Shown: in pieces, positions 1 to 8,242 of the stretch | How positions within the stretch are numbered: position 1 is the first letter of the stretch | Layout: the number at the start of each line of letters is the position of its first letter | Assembly (NCBI GenBank): GCA_963662575.1 | Contig: OY759723.1 | Location: 1,612,001 to 1,676,000 of the forward strand | Length of the DNA: 64,000 bases | Source: Bin5 sp963662575 | GTDB lineage: Bacteria; Chloroflexota; Anaerolineae; Caldilineales; Caldilineaceae | Direction: 5' to 3' | The notes under the pieces: generated by a model | What the model saw: only the letters and a program-made list of their open reading frames with translations | Databases searched by the model: none | What the model was told of the DNA's origin: nothing | Made by a program: the position numbers and the translations under genes

Positions 1-306
1 ACCGGCCTGTTCAGAGGGCGCTGAGGACCCGAAGGACAGAGTGGCGGCGTGGTCTTCTCTTGAAATTGTTTCGAGGAGATCTATTGGGAAGCGGGAATGT
101 CCGGCGATAACAGCGTCAGACCGGAATCTGGATAAGTGGTTCGATGGTGTTGGTGTCGGTCCTGGTTCGGGTAGGGTCCATTGGGCCGCTATCGGCCATT
201 TTCATGCGGCTGTCTCAACGTTGGCCAGTATCAACCATTCGACGGTCGTTCGAACCCAGGAGTGAGGCCGTGCCGTTTAATCACTCCTCACTCCCTGCCC
301 CTCCCC
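1..306. other. Gene-free left edge
   Basis: I see no convincing coding region here. The overlapping reading frames are short, mutually conflicting and antisense to the downstream gene. No RNA gene or hairpin terminator was recognised. The stretch near 280-305 is pyrimidine-rich (repeated 'TCACTCC'). Confidence 0.5.
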
Positions 307-1068
307 TCAATTCCCGCTATACAAATTATCGTGGAGCGCGTTGGCATAGCGGTCTATATTGCGCTCGCGGCGTCGCCCGCCGCTTTCATCAAGCATACGG
401 TTGCGGGGCGCCTGCGCCTGCGAGCCGGGAACCTGTGTCGCGCCCACGCCCGGTACATCCACCCGGTAGGAAGCAGGTGCATCAGCCTGCCGCAGCTTGA
501 GAATGCTGTCAGCCAGCGCCGCGCCGGCCTCCTCCCGCTGCTTCAACGCAGTGCTGCCAATCAGATTCTTCACCTGGGTGATTATCCCGAGCAGGTCGTG
601 CGTCGGTTTGGTGCCCGCCCCTATCATCAAACCCGTGACCAGAATGTCCCACAGATCCGGAACCTGGTCCAGAAAGCCGGGCAGCGTCTGGTTGAGATAG
701 CTCATCAAACGCATACCGCTGTAGTTGGAGATCACGATGCCAAGAAAGATACCCGCCAGCAGGCTGGTGCTGCGTTTGAAAGCGATATAGCCGGGCGACT
801 TGAGATCACTGGGCCGCCAGCCCAAAAAGCGCAAAGCGCCCCATTCAAGATAGTGCCAGCCCAGTTCCATCAAGCGCTCAATCCCGGCTGCTGCCCCCAA
901 AAGCGGAACCATCGCCGGCACGACGGTTGTTATCTCCGTCCCTACCGTCTGCTCCAGCCCTGCCGCCAGCGTCAACTTCGGCAACGCGCCCGCCAGAAAC
1001 AAACCGCCCCCGACACTCCAACCCAACCGTCGTATCATTCTCATCCGCATACCTGTCTCTCCTACCAC
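307..1068 (-). CDS. Hypothetical membrane protein
   Basis: This 253-residue protein was not recognised. It has a basic N-terminus followed by a hydrophobic segment (about residues 13-37) that could be a signal anchor. A second hydrophobic stretch lies around 50-85 and a third around 98-115 ('LLAGIFLGIVIS'). The C-terminal 80 residues are hydrophilic and Arg/Ala-rich, so a membrane protein with a cytoplasmic tail is likely. The start at 1068 could instead be one of the Met codons at residues 7-11, which fit a basic signal-anchor start better. It lies downstream of leucyl aminopeptidase on the same strand, about 70 bases away, and may be co-transcribed with it. No function is proposed. Confidence 0.6.
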   Translation of the reverse strand: MVGETGMRMRMIRRLGWSVGGGLFLAGALPKLTLAAGLEQTVGTEITTVVPAMVPLLGAAAGIERLMELGWHYLEWGALRFLGWRPSDLKSPGYIAFKRSTSLLAGIFLGIVISNYSGMRLMSYLNQTLPGFLDQVPDLWDILVTGLMIGAGTKPTHDLLGIITQVKNLIGSTALKQREEAGAALADSILKLRQADAPASYRVDVPGVGATQVPGSQAQAPRNRMLDESGGRRRERNIDRYANALHDNLYSGN

Positions 1069-1135
1069 TGTCTAATTCTTCGTAGCCGGCTTCTGCTTCC
1101 TCTTGGTCGCTCGCCCGGCTGCCTGCAACCGAAAA

Positions 1136-2683
1136 TCACGCGCTGGCCGCGTACCGTTCTGCCAGTTCAACCAGCAGCCGCACGCCGTATCCCGTAGCGC
1201 CTTTCGGCGTCTCCGCATTGATCCGGCTGTCGGCCAGCACCATATTGGCAATATCCAGATGGGCCCAGGGGTAGCCTTCTGTAAAGTGTTCGATAAACTT
1301 GGCGCTGCTGCTGACGCCGGCGCGCCCGGCGCTGTTCTTGACCTCAGCCATATCGCTCTTGATCGGCTTCTCGTACTCCACATCCATCGGGAACGGCCAC
1401 AAACGGTCTCCACTGTGGTCCGCCGCGGCCATCAGCGCCTCTTCCAGAGAACTGTCGTTGCTGAAAAGACCGGCGCGTATATGCATTCCCAGCGCCGTGC
1501 CGATCGCGCCCGTCAACGTCGCCAGATCGACAACCGCCGTGGGGTCGAAACGGGAGACGTACGCCAGCGCGTCCGCCAGAATCAGGCGTCCCTCCGCGTC
1601 CGTGCTGATGATCTCCGCCGTCTTGCCGGTCATGCCGGTGATGATATCGCCCGGCCGGAACGCCTTGCCGTCCGGCATATTCTCGACACAAGGCGCGATC
1701 CCGATCACCCGTCGCTGCACATCAAGGCGGCCAATCGCTTCCATCGCGCCGATCACCGCCGCCGCGCCCCCCATATCATCCTTCATCTCCCACATGCCGC
1801 CCGTGCGTTTGAGGCTGATACCGCCCGTGTCAAAGGTGATGCCCTTGCCAACAAAAATCAGCGGCGCCTCCGAACTGCCGGCCGGCGCGTGCTCCAGGAT
1901 GACAAACTGGGCTGGATTAACGCTGCCCTGGCTCACCGCCAGCAGAATACCCATGCCCTCTTCCTGCATCGCGGCCTCGTCCAGCACCGTGATCTTCAAA
2001 CCGACCTCGGACGCCATCGCCCGCGCGCGGGCCGCCATCTCCACAGGCGTCAGAATATTGGCCGGCTCGTTAACCAGGTCGCGCGCGCTGCAAACCCCGC
2101 GGCCGATCGCCTTTCCCCTGGCTACACCGCGTTCAACGTCGGCCAGCTTGGCCGCGTTGTACTCCACCACAGTGCAACTCGCCAACCCCGCGTCTGCATC
2201 CGCGCGGCGATACCGTTTCTGCCGGTAGCTGGCCAAAATCGTCCCCAGCGCCACCTCCTGCGCCGCCGCATCCGCATCGTGACCGGCAATTCCCGCGCCG
2301 TGAACGATCGTCGCCATCGTCTTGACGCCCTTCAACTTGGCCGCGGCCTGCGCCGCCACCGCTGCCGTCCGCCGGATCTGGCCAATCCCGAACTGCTCGC
2401 TGCTGCCAAGCCCGACAATCAGCACCCGCGGCGCGGTCAGTCCTCCTTGTTCTTCCGCTCCATCCGCGCCCGCTCCGCCGTTTGCGCGCGCATAGAGCAG
2501 CGCCGTCGTCTCGGCCTCGCCGCTGAAATCCCCCTGCGCTATCAGTCGGCTGATCGCGCCATTGAGCACACGGTCGATCGCGCCCGTCGCGCCGCCCGGC
2601 GCGGTGACGCCCGCGAACAGATTGATGACGATCAGATCGACATCGGTCTCAGCGATATTCCCTTGCTGTACCCGTAGTTCCAT
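1136..2683 (-). CDS. pepA: Leucyl aminopeptidase (M17 family)
   Basis: Cytosolic dinuclear-metal aminopeptidase that releases N-terminal residues from peptides. The C-terminal catalytic domain carries the family signatures: the Lys of 'VGKGITFDTGGIS', the metal-site Asp in 'KDDMGGAAAV', and 'STDAEGRLILADAL', equivalent to the M17 NTDAEGRL motif. Length (about 515 residues) is normal for the family. I chose the ATG at 2683 because an AGAGGA Shine-Dalgarno lies about nine bases upstream; a GTG at 2713 would add ten residues without a better site. The Ser for Asn in the NTDAEGRL motif is a mild deviation. A hypothetical membrane protein follows and an aminotransferase precedes it on the same strand. 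Confidence 0.95.
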   Translation of the reverse strand: MELRVQQGNIAETDVDLIVINLFAGVTAPGGATGAIDRVLNGAISRLIAQGDFSGEAETTALLYARANGGAGADGAEEQGGLTAPRVLIVGLGSSEQFGIGQIRRTAAVAAQAAAKLKGVKTMATIVHGAGIAGHDADAAAQEVALGTILASYRQKRYRRADADAGLASCTVVEYNAAKLADVERGVARGKAIGRGVCSARDLVNEPANILTPVEMAARARAMASEVGLKITVLDEAAMQEEGMGILLAVSQGSVNPAQFVILEHAPAGSSEAPLIFVGKGITFDTGGISLKRTGGMWEMKDDMGGAAAVIGAMEAIGRLDVQRRVIGIAPCVENMPDGKAFRPGDIITGMTGKTAEIISTDAEGRLILADALAYVSRFDPTAVVDLATLTGAIGTALGMHIRAGLFSNDSSLEEALMAAADHSGDRLWPFPMDVEYEKPIKSDMAEVKNSAGRAGVSSSAKFIEHFTEGYPWAHLDIANMVLADSRINAETPKGATGYGVRLLVELAERYAASA

Positions 2684-2777
2684 GTCCAGTTTCCTCTGGT
2701 CAATATCCAGCACTCAGTAGCAGCGGGCAGTGTCCTGTAGCCACTGGCCATGAGCTACTGGTAGCTGGCTGTTGGGG

Positions 2778-4034
2778 TTACAGATTCGTGCGCAATCGCG
2801 TCGCCGCGGCCTCCAGAATCGCATCCGTCTTGCAAAAGCAGAAGCGGGCGACATTGGCGGCCAGATGGCTGTGTTCGGGGCTGTAAAATGCGGAGGGCGG
2901 GATCGCGGTCACGCCGATCTCCTTCGTCAGCCAGCGGCAGATCTGCACGTCGCGCGGGTCGTCGGTCGGCAGAGGCGTGTCCAAATCGGTCGTATCCACC
3001 AGAATGAAATAGCTGCCGTGCGGCATCACCGGCGGAAAGCCAACATCGTTGAGCGCCGACAGCAGGATGTCCCGTTTGCCCTGATACATGACACTCAGTT
3101 CATGCAGATAGTTGCGCTCTTCCACCTGCTCAAACGCTGCCCCCACCGCTTCCTGCAGCGGCGTGGTTACCGCAAAAGGAATCCACTGGTGCGCCATCAG
3201 CACCGCGTGCGCCAGCGGCTCCGGCGCAATCGCCCAGCCAATCTTCCAGCCCGTCACCGAAAAGGTCTTGCCGGCGCTGCCCAGCGTAATCGTGCGCTCC
3301 CACATGCCCGGCAGCGTCGCCATCCGCACGTGCGGCGTCTCGTCATATGTCATCCACTCATAGACCTCATCGCTCAGCACCAGCAGATCATGCTCCTGCG
3401 CAATCTGCGCCAGCGCCAGCAACTCCTCCCGGCTGTACATCTTGCCCACGGGATTGAGCGGCGTATTGATAATAATCAGTTTGGTCTTCGGGCTGATCGC
3501 GGCCCGCAAATCCTCCATATCGATCCGCCAATCCGCCGCGCTGGTGGCGCCAGGCATGGGCCGCAGAGGAACATATACCGGCGTTCCGCCCGCCATGATC
3601 ACCGACGGCGGGTAGCTATCGTAGAACGGCTCGATCAGGATCACCTCATCGCCCGGGTCTATCAGCCCCTGCACCGTCGCGAAGATGCCCTCGGTTGCGC
3701 CCGTGGTCACGACAATCTCGGTCAGCGGATCCAACTCGCGATCATAAACCGGGCTGTACACCGCCGCCAGCGCATTCACCAGCCGCGGGTGGCCCGCGCT
3801 GCGCGCATACTGATTGTAGCCGGAGGCCAGCGCAGTGCGCGCCGCCTCAATCACGAAATCCGGCGCGGGGAAATCGGGAAACCCCTGCCCCAGGTTGATC
3901 GCATCGTATTCCAGAGACAGGGCCGAATACTCAGCGAAGACGGTCGTTCCGAAGGACTGAACCCGAACTGCTGCTGGCGTTGACACGGTGGCGCGTTCCT
4001 TAAAACCGGTGGTCGAAAGCTCTTGCGACCGCAT
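2778..4034 (-). CDS. PLP-dependent class I/II aminotransferase
   Basis: Fold-type I aminotransferase, closest in pattern to the kynurenine/methionine/aspartate aminotransferase group. The PLP-binding lysine is in 'SAGKTFSVTGWKIGW'. 'NTPLNPVGKMYSREEL' and 'LSDEVYEWMTYD' are the cofactor-ring-binding blocks, and the C-terminal 'ANVARFCFCKTD' carries the carboxylate-binding Arg. Substrate cannot be read from sequence. The ATG at 4034 gives 418 residues. A GTG at 3986, preceded at good spacing by AAGGA, gives about 402 residues and may be the true start. The gene ends just upstream of pepA on the same strand, suggesting an amino-acid turnover pair. Short CCACTG-type repeat debris lies in the gap between them. 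Confidence 0.92.
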   Translation of the reverse strand: MRSQELSTTGFKERATVSTPAAVRVQSFGTTVFAEYSALSLEYDAINLGQGFPDFPAPDFVIEAARTALASGYNQYARSAGHPRLVNALAAVYSPVYDRELDPLTEIVVTTGATEGIFATVQGLIDPGDEVILIEPFYDSYPPSVIMAGGTPVYVPLRPMPGATSAADWRIDMEDLRAAISPKTKLIIINTPLNPVGKMYSREELLALAQIAQEHDLLVLSDEVYEWMTYDETPHVRMATLPGMWERTITLGSAGKTFSVTGWKIGWAIAPEPLAHAVLMAHQWIPFAVTTPLQEAVGAAFEQVEERNYLHELSVMYQGKRDILLSALNDVGFPPVMPHGSYFILVDTTDLDTPLPTDDPRDVQICRWLTKEIGVTAIPPSAFYSPEHSHLAANVARFCFCKTDAILEAAATRLRTNL

Positions 4035-4409
4035 CCTGTGCGCACCTGCAAAAGCCCGAGTATGTGGCTGGAGATTAGGTTCCGTTGACCTTCATTAATG
4101 TCTGCTGGAAGAATCGAAGTAAGCTATTGGTCTCGGTAGTCAGTTCCTATTGAACCACCGCGTTCGAGTGGAATCAGTAAAAACTAAAAACTCCCCGGTA
4201 CGCAGTTTCGCCCGCAGCGTACTGTTTGACAACCGAAAACCGTTCAATGGCAATCATAGAGAATCATAGCATAGGGAGGCCCGAAAGTCATCTATAAACG
4301 CGCGAGCAACTGCTCTCCAACCGCTCGCCGCCTCATGGTGCAGAGCGCCGTATCAAGAACATTGTTTGCCTAACGAGCAACCGCTGTGGTATCGTTCTTC
4401 ATGCGCCAT
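4035..4409. other. Gene-free spacer upstream of tRNA-Arg
   Basis: No coding region is seen. The spacer contains a short heptameric tract (two AAAAACT units near 4180) and an imperfect direct repeat of 'AATCATAG' near 4245-4270. It presumably holds the promoters of the leftward aminotransferase and the rightward tRNA, but neither could be placed confidently. Confidence 0.4.
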
Positions 4410-4481
4410 GCCCCCGTAGCTCAGTGGATAGAGCATCGGCCTCCGGAGCCGGGAGCACAGGTTCGAATCCTGTCGGGGGTA
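4410..4481 (+). tRNA. tRNA-Arg (anticodon CCG)
   Basis: A full cloverleaf can be folded: acceptor GCCCCCG with CGGGGGT (one G-U pair at the end), D-stem GCTC/GAGC, anticodon stem TCGGC/GCCGG with loop CTCCGGA (anticodon CCG, reading CGG), and T-arm ACAGG-TTCGAAT-CCTGT. Discriminator is A at 4481. The 3' CCA is not encoded. A strong hairpin terminator follows nine bases later. Confidence 0.95.
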
Positions 4482-4489
4482 CTATTCCC

Positions 4490-4518
4490 AAGGAGTGAGA
4501 TTATCTCGCTCCTTTTTT
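4490..4518 (+). terminator. Rho-independent terminator after tRNA-Arg
   Basis: An 11-bp stem AAGGAGTGAGA / TCTCGCTCCTT (one G-T wobble) with loop TTA runs directly into a run of T. It ends the tRNA transcript and sits just before the 3' end of the convergent cofE gene. Confidence 0.85.
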
Positions 4519-4532
4519 GTATCCTCCACCCA

Positions 4533-5330
4533 TCAACGAAACAAGTCCTTCTCCGCCGGACGCTGAATCGACCGCGCCGGCGCATCCGCCGCATCCGGCC
4601 GCCTGTAACCGCGAATAATCGCCGCCGGCCGGCCTTCACTGCTCTGACCCATCACCAGCGTCGCCGCCGCGCACAGTTCATCGATGATGCACTCTTCGCT
4701 CGCGACCAGTTCGTATCCAAACAGATCTGTCAGCCCCCGCTGGTCCCACAGCGCCGGCAGACCCGCACAGCCGATACAGACGCCAACCGTGCCCATCTTC
4801 CACGGCCGGCCGTGGCTGTCGCTGATCAGCACCGCCACCGCCGCGCCGGTCTTCTCCAGAATACGTCCGCGTAACGCCGTCGCGCTCGCATCCGCGTCCG
4901 CCGGCAGCAGCGCCACCGTCTCCTCCTCCTCCGGCGCCACATTCGAATGGTCCAGCCCGGCGTGGGCGCACACCCAGCCGCTGCTCTGCTCGACGATCAG
5001 CACTCCCGCGCGTGCGCGCACGACCGCATTACTGTCGTCCAGAACCGCCTGCACCACGCGCGCGTCTTTCCCTGTCTCCTGCGCCAGCCGCAGCGCCTCC
5101 TCGCCCGGCGTCACATCCGCCAGCCGGACCAGCCGCCCTTCCGCCTTGCTGACGATCTTTTGCGCCATCACCAGAATGTCCCCGGTTTCCAGGGAAAGCC
5201 CGGCAGCCGCGGCTGCCTCGATAACGAGCGCCGCCACATCATCACCCGGCTGCACCAGCGGTATGCCTGGGATCGGAAAAACTTCAATGCCCCCCTGCTC
5301 AGGGGGCCCCTGCGAGAGGCTGCCGTTCAT
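4533..5330 (-). CDS. cofE: Coenzyme F420-0:L-glutamate ligase
   Basis: CofE adds gamma-linked glutamates to F420-0 using GTP in coenzyme F420 biosynthesis. Family blocks are clear: 'PGIPLVQPGDD' near the N-terminus, 'GDILVMAQKIVSKAEGR' (about 50-66), 'SSGWVCAHAGLDHSN', 'VLISDSHGRPWKMG' and 'GLTDLFGYELVASE'. The protein has 265 residues, normal for a single-domain CofE; the C-terminal FMN-dependent FbiB domain of actinobacteria is absent. The frame stays open upstream to 5741, but that extension is antisense composition inside yqeB, so I start at the ATG at 5328-5330. This start overlaps the yqeB stop by one base (TGATG), implying translational coupling. The rest of the F420 pathway is not in this window. 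Confidence 0.93.
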   Translation of the reverse strand: MNGSLSQGPPEQGGIEVFPIPGIPLVQPGDDVAALVIEAAAAAGLSLETGDILVMAQKIVSKAEGRLVRLADVTPGEEALRLAQETGKDARVVQAVLDDSNAVVRARAGVLIVEQSSGWVCAHAGLDHSNVAPEEEETVALLPADADASATALRGRILEKTGAAVAVLISDSHGRPWKMGTVGVCIGCAGLPALWDQRGLTDLFGYELVASEECIIDELCAAATLVMGQSSEGRPAAIIRGYRRPDAADAPARSIQRPAEKDLFR

Positions 5331-6244
5331 CAGAATCCCATCTCCTCGGTGACGCTGTCGTCGCTTCTGCCAAAGTGCCAGTGTAGGAACGCCTCCAACA
5401 CACCGCCGCCCACAGCCAGTGACTTGTCGGAGATACAAGAGGCGTGCTGGGGATCGCCGCGCGGATCGATATCGCCGATCTTCAGGCCCGGCCGCAGCGA
5501 AACACTCTCGTGGATCAGGCCGCGCAGCACGCCCGTAAACGGCGCCAGCAACGGCGCCTCCTCGCCCGACGGCTGCAGAACCCTGCCGTAAGGTTCCCCG
5601 GCCGCCACACGGTCGCCAATGCGCGCCAAAGCCTGAAAGCGGCCGGCCACCGGCGCACGCAGCACCCGCGTCGCCTTTGCATCGACCGCCGGGCTGCGCT
5701 CGCCGCTCTCTCCGGATTCCTGGACAGCTGGCGGCGTCCAAATCGCGCCGGGCGTGCCCGTATCGGCTTCGGCCGCGCCCTCCCAGATCGCTCGTCCCAG
5801 ATTGTGGCCCCGGTTCGTTTCGATCACAACATGGCAGTCGACGCCGGCCTCAAAGCCCGGCCCCAGCGCCGCTACGAACTCCGCGCTGTCCAGCGCTGTG
5901 CCCGTATTCGTCTTCGCAAGAACCGCGTCTACAACCGCCGATGGCGCCAACTCCTCGATCGCCTCCGCCTCCGGATCGACCACAACCGGGATCTCCCCCG
6001 CATCCAGCACCTCCGGCACATCCGCCGTCAGCGCCCTGCGCGCCGTGATCCCTTCCACCTCATGCTCTTCGTCATATACTGCTTGGGCAAAGGCCACTGA
6101 ACGCCTTACGGTCAGCGGGCAGGGCAGCTCGGTCATCACCACCGGGATGCCGCAGCGGTGCAGCCGCCAGGCCACACCGGTCGCCAGGTCGCCCGCGCCT
6201 TTTACCAGCACCAGCAGATCGTCAAAAGGGTTTTCGTCTCTCAT
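5330..6244 (-). CDS. yqeB: YqeB/EF2563-type selenium-dependent molybdenum hydroxylase accessory protein
   Basis: This family accompanies molybdenum hydroxylases of the xanthine-dehydrogenase type in many bacteria; its exact biochemical role is unsettled. The N-terminal Rossmann-like block 'LVLVKGAGDLATGVAWRLHRCG' is split here as residues 11-21 and 22-32. It is followed by the characteristic 'MTELPCPLTVRRSVAFA' and 'VDAVLAKTNTGT'. The second half contains 'GFEAGVDCHVVIETNRGHNLG', read from about residue 150, and a biotinyl/lipoyl-like C-terminal part ('APVAGRFQALARIGDRVAAG'). Length (304 residues) is slightly over the usual 250-270, with an Ala/Glu/Ser-rich insertion near 165-190. It is coupled to cofE by a one-base overlap. 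No hydroxylase subunit genes are visible here. Confidence 0.85.
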   Translation of the reverse strand: MRDENPFDDLLVLVKGAGDLATGVAWRLHRCGIPVVMTELPCPLTVRRSVAFAQAVYDEEHEVEGITARRALTADVPEVLDAGEIPVVVDPEAEAIEELAPSAVVDAVLAKTNTGTALDSAEFVAALGPGFEAGVDCHVVIETNRGHNLGRAIWEGAAEADTGTPGAIWTPPAVQESGESGERSPAVDAKATRVLRAPVAGRFQALARIGDRVAAGEPYGRVLQPSGEEAPLLAPFTGVLRGLIHESVSLRPGLKIGDIDPRGDPQHASCISDKSLAVGGGVLEAFLHWHFGRSDDSVTEEMGF

Positions 6245-6257
6245 ATCGCTATCATTG

Positions 6258-6286
6258 TTGACGTAGTGTTAAGCCATCAGTAGTAT
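6258..6286 (+). promoter_or_regulatory. Candidate sigma-70 promoter for tsaC operon
   Basis: TTGACG (6258-6263) and TAGTAT (6281-6286) are separated by exactly 17 bases, facing the rightward tsaC-glycosyltransferase run. Initiation near 6293 would give a leader of roughly 105 bases. This is pattern matching only. Confidence 0.45.
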
Positions 6287-6399
6287 ACACAGGGCACAGT
6301 AAAGCTAAAATAACTATGCAGGCTCTTGCGAGTGCGCAAACTCCCCCAGTCGCAAAAGCCTTTGCATCGAGAGGTCCCATCTGTAGCGGAGCAGAACTG

Positions 6400-7044
6400 A
6401 TGACAGTCGTGATTACGGCTGACCAAGCGAACGCGCTGGACAAGGCAGCGGCAGCCGTCGAGCAGGGCGCCGTCATCGCCGTGCCCACCGATACCGTCTA
6501 TGGCCTTGTCTGTCTCTGCAACGACGCCGCCGCCATCGACCGGCTGTTCGCAGTGAAAGAGCGCCCCAGCCACAAGGCCCTGCCCGTCCTGCTGGGCGAC
6601 GCCGAGCAGGCAAGCGCGGTTGTGCGCTCGGCGCGCCAAACCGCGGCCCAGGCCCTGATCGAGCGTTATTGGCCCGGCCCGCTCACGCTCGTACTGCCCG
6701 CGCGCAGCCACCTCCCACCAGCCCTTACCGCCGCTGGAGAGACCGTCGGCGTGCGCCTGCCCGCGCACCCCTTTCTGCGCGCCCTGGCCCGTCGCGTCGG
6801 CCCGCTGGCCTCCTCCAGCGCCAACCGCAGCGGCCAGCCCCCCTGCGCCACAGCCCCAGCCGTGCTCGCCCAGCTGGACGGCCGCATCCCTCTCCTCATC
6901 GACGCCGGGCCCGCCCCCCTCGCCCAGTCCAGCACCGTGCTCGACCTCAGCGGACCGCAGCCAAAACTGCTGCGAGAGGGACCGATCGGGCTGCAACAGT
7001 TGGCGGCGGCTGGGATACGCCCGGGAGTGCTCAGTGAGAAGTGA
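6400..7044 (+). CDS. tsaC: L-threonylcarbamoyladenylate synthase (YrdC/Sua5)
   Basis: Makes threonylcarbamoyl-AMP from threonine, bicarbonate and ATP for the universal t6A37 tRNA modification; cytoplasmic. The YrdC domain fills the protein: 'AVPTDTVYGLVCLC' near residue 27, the Lys/Arg pair in 'VKERPSHKALPVLL', 'YWPGPLTLVLP', 'VGVRLPAHP' and the nucleotide-binding 'ASSSANRSGQPP'. About 214 residues from the ATG at 6400, which matches short TsaC rather than long Sua5. The frame is open from 6316, but the extra 28 residues do not resemble the family. The next gene starts on a GTG inside this one (11-base overlap), so the two are probably co-translated. Confidence 0.92.
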   Translation: MTVVITADQANALDKAAAAVEQGAVIAVPTDTVYGLVCLCNDAAAIDRLFAVKERPSHKALPVLLGDAEQASAVVRSARQTAAQALIERYWPGPLTLVLPARSHLPPALTAAGETVGVRLPAHPFLRALARRVGPLASSSANRSGQPPCATAPAVLAQLDGRIPLLIDAGPAPLAQSSTVLDLSGPQPKLLREGPIGLQQLAAAGIRPGVLSEK

Positions 7045-8242
7045 AACACAGGGAGCAGGCGAGGCTCTCTCTCCTCACTCCCCTTCACTCTCTCCTCTAT
7101 CCATCGGCATCGACGCCTCCCGCAGCCTGCGGACCGAGCCCACCGGTACCGAATTCTACTCACGCCAGATCATCGGCCACATGCTCGCCGCGCCCAGCGA
7201 TCGCTTTGCCTTCCGCCTATACGCGCCGGAAGAGCCCACCGCCGCAGCCATGCGCGGCGACGCCCCGCCCCCGCACGACCAGCGCGCCGTGACCGTTCGC
7301 ACCCTACCGGGCAACCGCCTGTGGACCCACCGCACGCTCGCCTGGGAAATCAGCCGCCGCCCGCCGCACCTGCTCTTCGTGCCCGCCCACGTCGTGCCCT
7401 TCCTGCCGCCCGCGCTGCTGCCGCCCACCGTCGTGACCCTGCATGATATCGGCTATCGCTACTTCCCCCGCGCCCACACCGCCCTGCAGCGCCTCTACCT
7501 GGAGCTCTCCACCCGCTGGAGCGCCGCCGCCGCCCAGCGCATCATCGCCGTCAGCCGCCAGACCGCCGACGACCTGCAGCGCTTCTACGGCGTGCCGGAA
7601 GCCAAGATCCGCGTCATCCACGAAGCGCCCATACCACGCACGCCCGTCCAACGCGCCGCAAACGGCCAGGACGCGGCGCCCTTATCGGTCTACCAACGAC
7701 CGTTCGCCCTCTATGTCGGCACCATCCAGCCCCGCAAAAATCTGCTGCGCCTCATCGACGCCTTCGCTCGCCTCACACAGCAGCACCAAATCGGTTGGGA
7801 CCTCGTCCTGGTCGGCCGCCGCGGCCGGCTCAGCCAGGAGTACGAGCGCCATGCCGCCGCCCGCGGACTGGCCGGCCGCGTCCACTTCCCCGGCTATCTG
7901 CCCGACACCGCCGTCGCCGCCTTGATGGAAAAAGCGCTCTTCTTTGCCTTCCCGTCCCTATTCGAGGGCTTCGGTCTGCCCGTACTCGAAGCCCAAACCA
8001 CAGGAGTCGCCGTTATGTGCGCCAAAAACTCTGCCCTGCCCGAAATCGCCGGCGACGCCGCCCTGCTCGTCGACCCCGAGGATGTCGACGACATCGCCGC
8101 GGCCATGCTGCGCCTCAGCCAGGACGAAGCCCTGCGCCAGGAGCTGATCGCCAAAGGCTATGAAAATGTCAAACGTTTTTCCTGGGAAAAAGCCGCCCGC
8201 GAGACGCTGGCCGTACTTGAAGAGGCCGCCGCCAAAAAATGA
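7034..8242 (+). CDS. Glycosyltransferase family 4 (GT-B) protein
   Basis: Retaining GT-B glycosyltransferase that probably acts at the cytoplasmic face in cell-surface polysaccharide synthesis. 'GIDASRSLRTEPTGTEFYSR' near residue 25 is the N-terminal acceptor-side loop. The C-terminal donor domain has 'YVGTIQPRKNLLRLIDAF', 'LVLVGRRG' and the E-x7-E region 'FEGFGLPVLEAQTTG'. Length 402 residues is typical. The only plausible start is the GTG at 7034, so the first about 23 residues are a low-complexity Ser/Pro stretch encoded by pyrimidine-rich DNA. It overlaps tsaC upstream and shares an ATGA overlap with the next transferase, forming a tight three-gene run. Donor and acceptor are unknown. Confidence 0.9.
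   Translation: MRSETQGAGEALSPHSPSLSPLSIGIDASRSLRTEPTGTEFYSRQIIGHMLAAPSDRFAFRLYAPEEPTAAAMRGDAPPPHDQRAVTVRTLPGNRLWTHRTLAWEISRRPPHLLFVPAHVVPFLPPALLPPTVVTLHDIGYRYFPRAHTALQRLYLELSTRWSAAAAQRIIAVSRQTADDLQRFYGVPEAKIRVIHEAPIPRTPVQRAANGQDAAPLSVYQRPFALYVGTIQPRKNLLRLIDAFARLTQQHQIGWDLVLVGRRGRLSQEYERHAAARGLAGRVHFPGYLPDTAVAALMEKALFFAFPSLFEGFGLPVLEAQTTGVAVMCAKNSALPEIAGDAALLVDPEDVDDIAAAMLRLSQDEALRQELIAKGYENVKRFSWEKAARETLAVLEEAAAKK

Noticed and set aside
1103..2677. 524-codon plus-strand frame
   Set aside because: Antisense to pepA, whose catalytic motifs are intact; GC-rich third positions keep the opposite strand open.
5331..5741. Upstream extension of the cofE frame by 137 codons
   Set aside because: It lies inside yqeB in another frame, has Arg/Gly-rich composition and no similarity to FbiB or CofE; the ATG at 5330 matches the family N-terminus.
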